Assembly: GCF_002930615.1 (NCBI RefSeq)
Contig: NZ_PSNX01000004.1
Span: forward strand, 1-64,000
From: Caldimonas caldifontis
GTDB lineage: Bacteria; Pseudomonadota; Gammaproteobacteria; Burkholderiales; Burkholderiaceae_C
Reading direction: 5' to 3'
DNA: 64,000 nucleotides
Part shown: piece by piece, positions 45,431 to 54,233 of the stretch
Layout: each line of letters opens with the position of its first letter
How positions within the stretch are numbered: position 1 is the first letter of the stretch
The notes under the pieces: generated by a model
Told to the model about the DNA's origin: nothing
What the model saw: only the letters and a program-made list of their open reading frames with translations
Database searches by the model: none
Position numbers and translations under genes: made by a program

Positions 45431-45939
45431 GCCGGCTCCTGCGTCGTTTCACCGTGGCGCAGGGCGCGCACGCACTCGATGACCAGCAGAACGGCCATGC
45501 AGCCCCCCATCACCAGGGTGCCGGCCGCGGCCAGCGCCAGCGGGTAGTTCATCACCGGGCTGCGAGAGTTCATGCCTGCCAGCACCTGCTGCCACGAGCC
45601 TGTGACGAGGTAGTACAGCGCCACGCCGATGAGCGCACGCGTCAGCCATCGGCACAGCGTGGCCGGCAGTCCGCGCAGGCGACTGGTCACCATGTCGAAG
45701 CCCAGATGTTTGCCTTCGGCCAGGGCCAGGATGGCGCCAATGCACACCAGCCAGACGAACAGCAGGCGCGACAACTCCTCGGAGATGGCCAGGCCCGTGT
45801 TGAAGAAGTAGCGCAGCACCACGTTGAGGAAGACGGCGAGCACCATCCCCAGCAGGCTCAGCGCCATGGCGGCCTCCGCCAGGCGGCGCAGGGCGGTGAA
45901 GGCCCAGTGGGACGATGCGGGAGCGGGGGCCGGGTTCAT
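45427..45939 (-). CDS. dctQ: TRAP transporter small permease (DctQ family)
   Basis: A 170-residue four-helix membrane protein, the small TRAP subunit. The family motif VVLRYFFNTGLAISEELSRLLFVWLVCIGAILALAEGKHLGFDMV is present (about residues 38-82). It braces DctM in the inner membrane. Its ATG overlaps the gntK stop and its own stop overlaps the dctM start, each by four bases, so the operon is tightly coupled. Confidence 0.92.
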   Translation of the reverse strand: MNPAPAPASSHWAFTALRRLAEAAMALSLLGMVLAVFLNVVLRYFFNTGLAISEELSRLLFVWLVCIGAILALAEGKHLGFDMVTSRLRGLPATLCRWLTRALIGVALYYLVTGSWQQVLAGMNSRSPVMNYPLALAAAGTLVMGGCMAVLLVIECVRALRHGETTQEPA

Positions 45940-46475
45940 GCGGCGGTCTCCAAGGGGGCGCGCAGCCAGGCGAGAACCTGGTCGCGCAACTGGTCCAGCG
46001 GGGCGGTGGCGTCCAGGCGCAGCACGCCCGGCTCTCCCACGGGCGACTCGAGCGTGGCGAACTGGCTGGCCACCAGGCTGGGCGGAAAGAGGTGACCGGA
46101 CCGGGCCGCCACCCGTTCGCGGGCGGTGGGTTCGTCCAGATCGAGGAAGGCGAAGCGCAGGTCCGGCCGGGCCGATCGCAGCTGGTCACGGTAGCGCTGT
46201 CTGAGGGCCGAGCAGGTCAGCACGGCGCCTTGGGGGCGGTCGGCGAGCATCTGACCCAGCCGCGCCAGCCAGCCCTCCCGGTCCGCATCGGTGAGGGGCG
46301 TGCCGGCACGCATCTTGTCCACACTTTCAGGGGCGTGGTAGTCGTCGCCTTCGAGCAACGGCCAGCCCAGGGCGTCGGCGCAGGCGCGGCCCAGGCTGGA
46401 CTTGCCACAGCCCGCCACTCCCATCACCACCAGCGCGGCATGGAGGGATGGGCTTGATTTGGTAGCGCTATCCAT
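45936..46475 (-). CDS. gntK: Gluconokinase GntK
   Basis: GntK (179 residues) phosphorylates gluconate to 6-phosphogluconate, the substrate of Edd encoded 11 kb away. It has the P-loop GVAGCGKSSLGRACADALGW, EGDDYH, KMRAGTPLTDADREGWL and VLTCSALRQRYRDQLR. ATG at 46475 has no Shine-Dalgarno, and its first five codons lie inside a GGTAGCGCTATCC operator. It is first in gntK-dctQ-dctM-dctP, which makes gluconate the most likely TRAP substrate. A later in-frame start is possible but would remove most of the sequence before the P-loop. Confidence 0.92.
   Translation of the reverse strand: MDSATKSSPSLHAALVVMGVAGCGKSSLGRACADALGWPLLEGDDYHAPESVDKMRAGTPLTDADREGWLARLGQMLADRPQGAVLTCSALRQRYRDQLRSARPDLRFAFLDLDEPTARERVAARSGHLFPPSLVASQFATLESPVGEPGVLRLDATAPLDQLRDQVLAWLRAPLETAA
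46459..46473. promoter_or_regulatory. LacI-type operator O1 at the gntK start
   Basis: TTGGTAGCGCTATCC occurs here and again, same orientation, at 46575. The core TAGCGCTA is palindromic, as for LacI-family operators. Here it covers gntK codons 1-5 on the minus strand. The two copies flank the gntK/regulator divergent promoter region, so the adjacent LacI-type protein is the probable ligand. Confidence 0.75.
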
Positions 46476-46574
46476 AAAGACTGAACGGAGGGGATGGAAC
46501 CAGCGAGATCGGAGGTTTGGGGGCTGGCGGCCAGGGTGCCGCCAACAAAGGAAAGGAAGACTTGTCGGTGAAAC

Positions 46575-46589
46575 TTGGTAGCGCTATCC
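46575..46589. promoter_or_regulatory. LacI-type operator O2 upstream of the regulator gene
   Basis: Second identical copy of TTGGTAGCGCTATCC, 116 bases from O1 and ending 37 bases before the regulator's TTG start. It suggests autoregulation, and with O1 a possible repression loop across the divergent promoters. Confidence 0.75.
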
Positions 46590-46626
46590 TAGCCGACGAT
46601 CAAACACCTTCACTCAGGGATAACCC

Positions 46627-47652
46627 TTGGAATCCTCCCCGCGCAAGCGCCGCTCCAGTGGCCGCGTCACTTTGCAGGATGTGGCCCGCGAGGCCGAGGT
46701 CAGCCCCATCACCGCCTCGCGGGCCCTGCGGCAGGAGCGTGGCGTCGCGCCCGAGCTGGTGGCGCGCGTGCAGGCGGCCGTGCAGCGCCTGGGCTACGTG
46801 CCCGACCCCGCAGCGCGGGCGCTGGCCTCGCAGCGCAGCACCCAGGTCCCGGTGCTGGTGCCGATGCTGTCGAACGCCTTGTTTGTCGATCTGCTGGAGG
46901 CTGTCCACCGGGTGCTGTTCCCGGCGGGCTACCAGCCGCTGATCGGCGTGACGCACTACGACGCTCTGGAGGAGGAGCAGCTGCTGCGCAGCTACCTCGC
47001 GCACCGGCCGGCCGGGCTGCTGGTCACGGGCTTCGACCGCACCGAGGCCGCCCGGCGGCTCATCGCCGCCAGCGGGGTGCCTTGTGTGCACCTGATGGAA
47101 ACCACCGACGCGCCTGGCGTGTACTGCGTGGGCTTCTCGCAGACCGACGCGGGAGCCGACCTGACCCGCCACCTCCTGTCGCGCGGACGCCGGCGTGTGG
47201 CCTTCATCGCGGCTCAGCTGGATCCACGCACCATGCAGCGGGCCGAAGGCTATCGACGGGCCTTGCGGGAAGCCGGCTGCTACGACCCGGCGCTGGAACT
47301 GCTCAGCCCCGAGCGATCCTCGATCGCCCTGGGTGCGCGCCTGCTGGAGCAGCTGCTGCGCCTGCGTCCCGATGCCGATGCCGTCTTCTTCAACAACGAC
47401 GACCTCGCCCAGGGCGGGCTGCTGGCCGCCCAGCGGCTGGGCGTGTCGGTCCCGGCCCAGCTGGCCGTGGCCGGCTTCAATGATCTGGCGGGCAGCGACC
47501 AGATGCTGCCGGCGTTGACGACGGTGCGCACGCCGCGCTCGCAGGTGGGCGCGGAAGGTGCCCGCATGCTGCTGCAACTGGTGCGTGGCGAAAGCCCCCC
47601 CCGGCATTGTGTGCGCCTGGGCTACGAAGTGATCGTGCGCAGTAGCACCTGA
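46627..47652 (+). CDS. gntR: LacI-family transcriptional regulator (GntR-like, gluconate operon)
   Basis: A 341-residue LacI-family repressor. The DNA-binding HTH is TLQDVAREAEVSPITASRALRQERGVAPELVARVQAAVQRLGYVPDPAARALAS (about residues 15-68). The rest is a periplasmic-binding-like effector domain with the family marks VTGFDRTEAA, GFSQTDAG, GRRRVAFIAAQ, NNDDLAQGG and AGFNDLAGSDQMLPALTTVRTPR. The start is TTG, preceded by AGGGAT at normal spacing. It is divergent from gntK with two identical operators in between, so gluconate or 6-phosphogluconate is the likely inducer. Confidence 0.88.
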   Translation: MESSPRKRRSSGRVTLQDVAREAEVSPITASRALRQERGVAPELVARVQAAVQRLGYVPDPAARALASQRSTQVPVLVPMLSNALFVDLLEAVHRVLFPAGYQPLIGVTHYDALEEEQLLRSYLAHRPAGLLVTGFDRTEAARRLIAASGVPCVHLMETTDAPGVYCVGFSQTDAGADLTRHLLSRGRRRVAFIAAQLDPRTMQRAEGYRRALREAGCYDPALELLSPERSSIALGARLLEQLLRLRPDADAVFFNNDDLAQGGLLAAQRLGVSVPAQLAVAGFNDLAGSDQMLPALTTVRTPRSQVGAEGARMLLQLVRGESPPRHCVRLGYEVIVRSST

Positions 47653-47741
47653 ACGCCACTTTCCCGCACACTTCAGGCCCTGAGCGGTGTTGCTGTGACC
47701 CGGCCCTCAAGCCGGGCGCCACCGCGCCGATACCTGAAGTG

Positions 47742-49373
47742 ATGACCGAGACGGCCCTTTCCGATCCCCTGTCGCCCCACGAACTGGAGTCCTTGCTGAC
47801 CCGGGCCCACCACGCCCTGGAAGCCGGGCGTCCGGATCGCGCACGTGTGCTGGCCCAGCGCGCACTGGTGGGGGCCGAAGCCTGCCAGCACCGCCCCAGC
47901 GAGGCACAGGCTCTGGCTTGCCTGGCCTACTGTGACTGGCTGGCGTCGCGCTTTCGGCGGGCGCATGGCACCAGCCAGCGGGCCGCCCATCTCTACCAGA
48001 TGCTCGGCGACGGGCCGGGCGAGTCGGGCGCGCTGTCCACCCTGGCCTGTTCAGCCAGTGTGCTGGGCCGCCATGAAGAGGCCGTCGAGGCCGCCCTGCT
48101 GGCCGTGCGGCTGGTCGAGGCGCTGCCGCCGGGGCCACAGCGGGTGGTGGCCAGCAATGCGCTCGGGCAGGCCTATGCCTGGAGTCGCAGCTTCGACCAG
48201 GCCGCCGAAGCCTTCGAGCAGGCCGAGCAACTGGCTGCGCGCGCCGATCCGCCCGTCTCACCGCTGCAGATCCTGCTGCAGCGCACGCATGCCGAAGCCC
48301 TGAGGCTGGGGTTCGAGCGCTTCTTCAAGGGATGTCTGCCCGACACCTCCCGCTTCGAAAGCCTGCTGGCGCGCTGCGTGCAGCAGGCGCATCTGTCCGG
48401 TGCGGAGGGCGTGCAGCCCGGCCTGCTGGCGACCCACCGGGCCTTGCTGTCGATGTTCGCCAGTCTCGAAGCCTGCTGGCGTGGCGAGGCTCACCTGGCC
48501 CAGCGTGAACTGGCCCAGGCGCGCCGCTGGTCGGACGAACTGGCCGGGCAGACCTGGCTGCAGGTGCTGGAGCTGTGGCTGGAGTGTGAACTCGCCTGGG
48601 ACCAGTCCCGCCTGGGCCATGCAGTGCAGTGTGCGGCGCTGATGGTGGACACCGCGATCGAGGTCGAGCATGAACAGCTGGCCTGCGTTGGGCACCTGCT
48701 GCTGGCCCAGCTGCACGAGTTCCAGGGCGATGCCCGTGGCGCTCTGGAGGACCTGAAGCTGCTGCGCCGACGCGAAGAGTTGATTCGCGCTGAAAGCCTG
48801 GAAAGCCGCTCGCGTGTGGTGAAGTGGCAGATCGAGCTGCGCGAGCACGAGCAGACGCTGCAGCAGCTCGAAGCCTCGTCGCAACAGCTGGAGCGCTTGT
48901 CGCTGGAGGATGCGCTCACCGGCATCGCCAACCGACGACACTTCGAGCTGCGCATGAGCGAGCGCCTGCGCAGCCGAGCGCATGCGGCCCGGCCGGCCTC
49001 GATCGCGCTCATCGACGTGGACCATTTCAAGCAGGTCAATGACGGCCACTCCCACCAGGTGGGCGATCAGGTGCTGTGCGCCATCGCGCGCATCCTTTCC
49101 AGCCACGTGCGCGAGAACGATCTGCCTGCGCGTCTGGCCGGTGACGAGTTCGTGGTTGCCTTCCTCGATTCCGACGAGCGCGTGGCGCGGCAGGTGTGTG
49201 ACCGCATCGAGGCGGCCGTGATGGCCCACGATTGGCACAGCCTGTCGCCGGGTCTGCGGGTGAGCATCAGCGTGGGCGTGTCACAGGCGCGTCCTGGCGA
49301 CACGGTGGCGCAGGCCATGCACCGCGCCGACGCGGCCATGTACGCGGCCAAGCAGCAAAGGCGCAGGGCCTGA
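47742..49373 (+). CDS. TPR-GGDEF diguanylate cyclase
   Basis: A 543-residue cytoplasmic protein. The N-terminal two-thirds is helical with TPR-like repeats ([65 protein letters not shown]), then a short coiled coil (about residues 345-382) joins a GGDEF domain (about 385-540). The catalytic motif reads AGDEF (Ala466-Phe470); most active enzymes have GGDEF but A at the first position is tolerated in several. The nucleotide pocket (DALTGIANRRHFE, DVDHFKQVNDGHSHQVGD) is intact. It should make cyclic di-GMP. ATG at 47742 or GTG at 47739 is the start. Confidence 0.88.
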   Translation: MTETALSDPLSPHELESLLTRAHHALEAGRPDRARVLAQRALVGAEACQHRPSEAQALACLAYCDWLASRFRRAHGTSQRAAHLYQMLGDGPGESGALSTLACSASVLGRHEEAVEAALLAVRLVEALPPGPQRVVASNALGQAYAWSRSFDQAAEAFEQAEQLAARADPPVSPLQILLQRTHAEALRLGFERFFKGCLPDTSRFESLLARCVQQAHLSGAEGVQPGLLATHRALLSMFASLEACWRGEAHLAQRELAQARRWSDELAGQTWLQVLELWLECELAWDQSRLGHAVQCAALMVDTAIEVEHEQLACVGHLLLAQLHEFQGDARGALEDLKLLRRREELIRAESLESRSRVVKWQIELREHEQTLQQLEASSQQLERLSLEDALTGIANRRHFELRMSERLRSRAHAARPASIALIDVDHFKQVNDGHSHQVGDQVLCAIARILSSHVRENDLPARLAGDEFVVAFLDSDERVARQVCDRIEAAVMAHDWHSLSPGLRVSISVGVSQARPGDTVAQAMHRADAAMYAAKQQRRRA

Positions 49374-49380
49374 GGCGGCC

Positions 49381-51210
49381 TCAGGGGCGGGGCGCCGGGT
49401 CGGTGGGCGCCGGCAGCAAGGCGCGCAGTTCGGGCTCGGTGAGGGTTTCCTGCGCCAGCAGGGCCTGGGCGCCGCGCTCCAGCGGTTCACGCAGGCGGGT
49501 GAGGATCTCCACGCTGTGGCGGAAGGCCGCTTCCACGAGGCGTCGCGTCGCCACATCGATCTCCCGCGCGGTGGCTTCGGCAAAGTCACGACGTGCACCG
49601 GCCGTGCCCTCTGCGTGCAGGAAAGTGGGCCGCTCAGCTTCGTACACCACCGGTCCGAGCGTCTCGTCCATGCCGTATCGCATCACGATGCTGCGGGCGA
49701 TGTCGGTCACGCGCGCGAGGTCGTCCGCCGCGCCGGTGGACAGCTCGCCGAAGATGAGATGCTCGGCCGCGCGGCCGCCCAGCAGCACCGCCATCTTGTG
49801 CTCCAGCTCGGTGCGCGTCATCAGGTAGCGGTCTTCGATCGGGCGCTGCAGTGTGTAGCCCAGGGTGCCGATGCCGCGCGGGATGATGGAGATCTTCTGC
49901 ACCGGATCCTGGCCCGGCAGGCTCATCGCCACCAGGGCGTGGCCCATCTCATGGTGCGCCACCACCTCGCGCTCCTTTGGGTTGAGCAGCCGGTTGCGCT
50001 TTTCCAGGCCGGCCACGATGCGCTCGATGGCGGCCGTGAAGTCGTCCATCGTCACGGCATCGCGCTCATGGCGCGTGGCGTGCAGAGCAGCTTCGTTGCA
50101 CAGGTTGGCCAGGTCGGCGCCCGAGAAACCGGGCGTCAGCGCGGCCACCTGGGCCAGGTCCAGCCCCGGGGCCACCTTGATCTTGCGCATGTGCACGTTC
50201 AGGATCTGCACGCGCCCCACGCGGTCCGGGCGGTCCACCAGCACCTGGCGGTCGAAGCGGCCGGCGCGCAGCAAGGCCGGGTCCAGGGTTTCGGGCCGGT
50301 TGGTGGCGGCCAGCAACACCAGGCCCGAACGCGGGTCGAAGCCGTCGAGTTCGGCCAGCAGCTGGTTCAGCGTCTGTTCCTTTTCGTCATGCCCGCCCCA
50401 GGGCAGGCCGGTGCGTGCACGGCCCAGCGCGTCGATCTCGTCGATGAAGATGATGGCTGGTGCCTTCTTGCGCGCCTCCTCGAAGAGGTCGCGCACGCGC
50501 GCGGCACCCACGCCCACGAACATCTCCACGAACTCCGAGCCATTGATCGAGAAGAAGGGCACACCCGCCTCGCCAGCCACCGCACGGGCGAGCAGGGTCT
50601 TGCCCGTGCCCGGCGGGCCCACCAGCAGCACCCCCTTGGGGATGCGCGCGCCCAGGCGGCCATACTTCTGAGGGTCTTTCAGGAAGCCCACGATCTCCTG
50701 CAACTCGGCCTTGGCCTCGTCCACGCCGGCCACGTCATTGAAGTCCACCTTCGTGTCGGCCTCGACGTACACCTTGGCCTTGCTCTTGCCCAGAGGCATC
50801 AGGCCCGAGCCCAGTCCGCCGCGTTCCTGCAGTTTGCGGATGAGATAGAACCACACGCCCAGGAAGAGCAGCATGGGCAGCACCCAGCCCAGCACGTCCT
50901 TCAGCAGCGTGCTTTCCACCACGCCGGTGTAGCGCACGTCATGCTGGCTCAACAGGTCGGCCAGTTCGGGCTCCACACGGTTGGTGACGAAGCGCGTGCG
51001 GCCATCGGCCAAGGGTCGTTTGAGCGTCCCGCGGATGGCCGTGCTGGTGATGGCGATCTCTTCCACATTGCCCGCCTTCAGCTCACGCACGAATTCGCTG
51101 TAGGGCAAGGGCTGCACCGTGCGGTGCTGCGTCCACAGGCTCTGCAGGAAGAGCACGCCCACCAGGGCGATCAGGAAGTAGGTGATGTTGAACGGGTGCT
51201 TCGGGTCCAT
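49381..51210 (-). CDS. ftsH: ATP-dependent zinc metalloprotease FtsH
   Basis: FtsH (609 residues), a membrane-bound AAA+ protease. It has an N-terminal helix (about residues 9-27), a periplasmic domain, a second helix (about 108-128), then Walker A GPPGTGKT, the aromatic pore loop [17 protein letters not shown], Walker B IIFIDEID, the second region of homology [19 protein letters not shown], and the zinc motif HEMGH at 420-424. It degrades misfolded membrane proteins. The C-terminus is about 35 residues shorter than E. coli FtsH, and the usual rlmE neighbour is absent, so it may be a second FtsH. It is convergent with the GGDEF gene. Confidence 0.9.
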   Translation of the reverse strand: MDPKHPFNITYFLIALVGVLFLQSLWTQHRTVQPLPYSEFVRELKAGNVEEIAITSTAIRGTLKRPLADGRTRFVTNRVEPELADLLSQHDVRYTGVVESTLLKDVLGWVLPMLLFLGVWFYLIRKLQERGGLGSGLMPLGKSKAKVYVEADTKVDFNDVAGVDEAKAELQEIVGFLKDPQKYGRLGARIPKGVLLVGPPGTGKTLLARAVAGEAGVPFFSINGSEFVEMFVGVGAARVRDLFEEARKKAPAIIFIDEIDALGRARTGLPWGGHDEKEQTLNQLLAELDGFDPRSGLVLLAATNRPETLDPALLRAGRFDRQVLVDRPDRVGRVQILNVHMRKIKVAPGLDLAQVAALTPGFSGADLANLCNEAALHATRHERDAVTMDDFTAAIERIVAGLEKRNRLLNPKEREVVAHHEMGHALVAMSLPGQDPVQKISIIPRGIGTLGYTLQRPIEDRYLMTRTELEHKMAVLLGGRAAEHLIFGELSTGAADDLARVTDIARSIVMRYGMDETLGPVVYEAERPTFLHAEGTAGARRDFAEATAREIDVATRRLVEAAFRHSVEILTRLREPLERGAQALLAQETLTEPELRALLPAPTDPAPRP

Positions 51211-51300
51211 CGGCGCGGCGTGACGGGGGGATGCCCGCATTGTGGGCGCGTGGGCACGCTGCCGGGCAGCGAATGCCGGCCATGCTTGACAAGGGTCAAG

Positions 51301-52173
51301 TCACGAGCCTGGCCGTGCGCCCTCGTTCATCAGCCTGCGCGCCACCTGCACATAGGCCTGCAGGTCGGCCAGGGCGGCCGGGTCCAGCGTGTGGTGGCGG
51401 GTGTTGGCCGCGGTGCTGGGGGCGTTGGTGTCGGGTTGGAAGGCGAGCAGTGCACTGCTCAGGGCCCGTCGGTCGGCAAGGGGAAGGGTGGGGGCGGCCA
51501 CGAACACAGGGCCAGGGATGTTGCGCAGTTCCACCAGCCGCCGGTGGTCGATCGGCGTGTCGGCACTCAGCCCGCGCAGCTGCGCTTCGCCGGCGGCCAC
51601 GGCGGCCACCTCATCACGGGCCAGGGCGTGCAGCGCGCTGCTGATGGTGGGCTGCACGGACACCCGCACAGCCTGCGGGCCGGTGCCGAGTTCCAGCCCT
51701 TGCTCGCCCAGCCAGCGCAGGGCCACACTGGCCACGAGGGACAGGGCATCCAGCGTGCCGATGGAGCGGCCGCGCAGGTCGGCGGCGGTGTGCACCGGGC
51801 CGTCCTTGCGCACGAGGATGAGCACCTGCGTGGCCGCGAGAGTGCCCGACAGGGGCTGGTAGCCCCAGTCGCTCAGGGCGAGGGCGGCCAGATGAGCGGG
51901 CAGCATGACGGCGTCGAAGGCATGGCCACGGGTGTCTTCAGCCAGAGCGCGGAAGTCGCGCGCGGTGTAGAACTGGACCGGCCGCGCCAGATGGGTTTCG
52001 AGGTGTTCGCGCAAGGGCCGGAACTGCAGCATCAGCCGCGGGGCGGGCAGGTAGGGCGCCAGGCCGATGCGCAGCGGGCTGCCCTGGGCCCGGGTGAGCG
52101 AAGGCCAGGCCTGCAGCGCCAGGGCCGCACAGAGGGACTGCAACCAGAAGCGGCGATGCGGTGCGTTCAGCAT
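51301..52173 (-). CDS. PhnD-like periplasmic substrate-binding protein
   Basis: A 290-residue secreted protein of the PhnD/SsuA/transferrin-like fold. A signal peptide (FWLQSLCAALALQAWPSLTRA) is followed by LRIGLAPYLPAPRLMLQFRPLREHLET, the PhnD family lead-in, and LSGTLAATQVLILVRKDGPVHTAADLRGRSIGTLDALSLVAS. Family members bind phosphonate, phosphate or other oxyanions. GGGAG precedes the ATG at 52173. No ABC permease or ATPase is adjacent; instead it lies 22 bases after a membrane hybrid kinase, so it may be that kinase's ligand-sensing partner. Confidence 0.85.
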   Translation of the reverse strand: MLNAPHRRFWLQSLCAALALQAWPSLTRAQGSPLRIGLAPYLPAPRLMLQFRPLREHLETHLARPVQFYTARDFRALAEDTRGHAFDAVMLPAHLAALALSDWGYQPLSGTLAATQVLILVRKDGPVHTAADLRGRSIGTLDALSLVASVALRWLGEQGLELGTGPQAVRVSVQPTISSALHALARDEVAAVAAGEAQLRGLSADTPIDHRRLVELRNIPGPVFVAAPTLPLADRRALSSALLAFQPDTNAPSTAANTRHHTLDPAALADLQAYVQVARRLMNEGARPGS

Positions 52174-52195
52174 GGGGTGAGCTCCCTGCAAGGCT

Positions 52196-54097
52196 TCAGG
52201 TGTCCAGGAGCAGGTGGTCGAGCTGGGCGATCAGCGCCGGCACGTCCATGGGCTTGGTGAGGTAGGCCGCGAACCCGGCCTCACGGCCGCGTTCGATGTC
52301 GCGCGGCATGGCGTTGGCGCTGAGCGCCACCAGCGGGATGTGGCCGGTCTGCGGGTCGGCGCGCAGGCGCCGGCACAGTTCCAGCCCGTCCATGCCGGGC
52401 AGGTCGATGTCGATCACCACGAGATCCGGCCGGTGGGCGCGCACCAGGGCCAGGCCGGTGACGCCGTCTCCGGCCGTGAGCAGCTCGATGCCGGGCCGCA
52501 GTCCCAGCACCTGGCGGAACACGGCCACGTTGGAGGGGTTGTCTTCCACATACACGACGGTGCGGGTGCGCCGTGGGACGACGGCGGGGGCCTCGTGGGC
52601 AACCAGAGCAGCAGGCACGGCGGGCGCCGGTGCCGAGGCCCCGGCCAGTTCGAAGCGGAAGCACGAGCCCACACCGGGCTGGGAGTGCACACTGAGCTGG
52701 CCCCCCATGGCTTCCACCAGGCGTTTGGTGATGAGCAGCCCGATGCCTGTACCCTCGATCCCCTCACCGGGCGCGACGAAGCGCGTGAACGGCTCGAACA
52801 GCCGTTCGATCTGGTCGGCTGACAGGCCGCGGCCCGTATCGGTGATGGACACCGCCACGCGACCATCGGCACCGGCCTCGAGTCGGGCGGTCACTTCGCC
52901 CTGCGGGCGGTTGTACTTCACGGCATTGGACAGCAGGTTGTCCATCACCTGGCGTGTGCGCGTGCGGTCGGCATGCACCCAGCATGGCGCCGGCAGGGCC
53001 AGGTCGGCCTGGAGCTTCACCCCCTTGCGCCGGGCCACCGGCTCGGCAGCCTGCAACGCCTGACGCAGCAACTCGGCCAGGTCCACGCTTTCGAGCGAGA
53101 CGCTCATGTGGCCCGACTCGATACGCGCCAGGTCGAGCACCTCGTTGATCATCTCCAGCAGGTGCCAGCCGGCCGCCTCGATGTGGCGCAGCGGTTCGGC
53201 CGCGTGGACTGGCAGGTCCTGCGAGCGAGCGCGCAGCACCTGGGCAAATCCGAGGATCGCATTGAGCGGGGTGCGCAGTTCGTGGCTCATGCGCGAAAGG
53301 AAATCGGACTTCGCCCGGTTCGCCTGCTCGGCCGCATCACGTGCGGCCTCGAGTTCCGCCGTGCGCCGGGCCACTCGTTCCTCAAGCCGGGCATTGAGGT
53401 TTTCCAGCTCGTCCACCAGCGAGCGCTGGCGCCTTTCACTGTCTTCCAGGGCCTGCAGTCGATCCTGCAGCGCTTCGGTCATCTGGTTGAAGGCCTCGGC
53501 CAGCTGGCGCAGTTCGCTCGGCCCGGTCCCGGAGGGAATGCGGCCAACGGCATCGCCCTTTGCCAATTGCCGGCTGGCTTGCGCGAGCGCCCGCAGGTGG
53601 GCTGTCAGCCAGGTCGTGAGGCCCACCATCAGGATCAGGCCCACGCCCAGCACCAGAGCGCCGATGAGCAGACTGTTGCGCGTCACCTTGTACAGCGCGG
53701 CGTTCAGCCCCTCGGTGTGCACGCCGAAGCGGACCTGCCCATAGGTCTGGCCTTCAAGTTCGAGCGTGGCTTCGGTGGCCGTGGTGCCGTTGTCACCTGC
53801 AGGCCGGGACGTGGCCGCCACGATACGACCTTCCGCATCGAGCACTTCCAGGAAGGCCAGCCCGTGCGAAGAAACGCTCTGGCGCGCCACCTCGTTCACC
53901 GCCGCATGGTCGCGTGCGGCCATGAGCGGGGCCAGCGCTGCCACCAGCAAGGGGCGAGCCACGTCGAGCTGTCGGTCGAACTGCTCCTGCAGGGCCGCCT
54001 TCATGGCCGATTGCGCCCCCCACAGCAAAAGCACCGACATCAGCACCAGGGTGGCAGCGCTGGCGAGGATCAGCTGGGCGCGTAGCGTTCGGGGCAT
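52196..54097 (-). CDS. Membrane hybrid sensor histidine kinase with receiver
   Basis: A 633-residue kinase. Two membrane helices (about residues 8-30 and 140-162) flank a periplasmic sensor domain of about 110 residues. HAMP follows (about 165-215), then a coiled coil, HisKA with His272 in SHELRTPLN, an ATPase domain (NLLSNAVKYN, DTGRGLS, GTGIGLLITKRLV) and a C-terminal receiver with phospho-acceptor Asp563 (VIDIDLPGMDG) and TKP. No HPt domain is present. The kinase core and receiver resemble those of the 27.3-30 kb hybrid kinase. The downstream PhnD-like protein is probably cotranscribed. Confidence 0.9.
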   Translation of the reverse strand: MPRTLRAQLILASAATLVLMSVLLLWGAQSAMKAALQEQFDRQLDVARPLLVAALAPLMAARDHAAVNEVARQSVSSHGLAFLEVLDAEGRIVAATSRPAGDNGTTATEATLELEGQTYGQVRFGVHTEGLNAALYKVTRNSLLIGALVLGVGLILMVGLTTWLTAHLRALAQASRQLAKGDAVGRIPSGTGPSELRQLAEAFNQMTEALQDRLQALEDSERRQRSLVDELENLNARLEERVARRTAELEAARDAAEQANRAKSDFLSRMSHELRTPLNAILGFAQVLRARSQDLPVHAAEPLRHIEAAGWHLLEMINEVLDLARIESGHMSVSLESVDLAELLRQALQAAEPVARRKGVKLQADLALPAPCWVHADRTRTRQVMDNLLSNAVKYNRPQGEVTARLEAGADGRVAVSITDTGRGLSADQIERLFEPFTRFVAPGEGIEGTGIGLLITKRLVEAMGGQLSVHSQPGVGSCFRFELAGASAPAPAVPAALVAHEAPAVVPRRTRTVVYVEDNPSNVAVFRQVLGLRPGIELLTAGDGVTGLALVRAHRPDLVVIDIDLPGMDGLELCRRLRADPQTGHIPLVALSANAMPRDIERGREAGFAAYLTKPMDVPALIAQLDHLLLDT

Positions 54098-54157
54098 GCG
54101 GCGGGCGACGGGTGCCCCATGATACCGTTGCAGCCCCGTATCCTTCAGGCCTCAGAC

Positions 54158-54178
54158 CCGCTCGGGCAGCCCGAGCGG
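54158..54178 (-). terminator. Perfect 21-base palindrome after the MHYT gene
   Basis: CCGCTCGGGC-A-GCCCGAGCGG. In RNA the loop would open to about five bases. It lies about 55 bases past the end of the MHYT gene and before the hybrid kinase start, on the same strand. There is no T-run, so a terminator is only one reading; an operator is another. Confidence 0.4.
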
Positions 54179-54233
54179 CCTTCGGGCCACTTGGTGAAGC
54201 CCATGCCTGAGCACGGGGTGCGGCTGGGTGCCT

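Noticed and set aside
43086-45452. 788-residue minus-strand open frame that ends in the DctP sequence
   Set aside because: Only its C-terminal 336 residues are DctP; the rest is the dctM gene read in the wrong frame. DctM has strong family motifs in the other frame and dctP has its own signal peptide, so it is not a fusion.
49516-52260. 914-residue plus-strand open frame antisense to ftsH and the PhnD-like gene
   Set aside because: G+C-rich shadow frame. Its sequence is low-complexity (H, Q, R, A), with no domain, while both minus-strand genes have clear family motifs.
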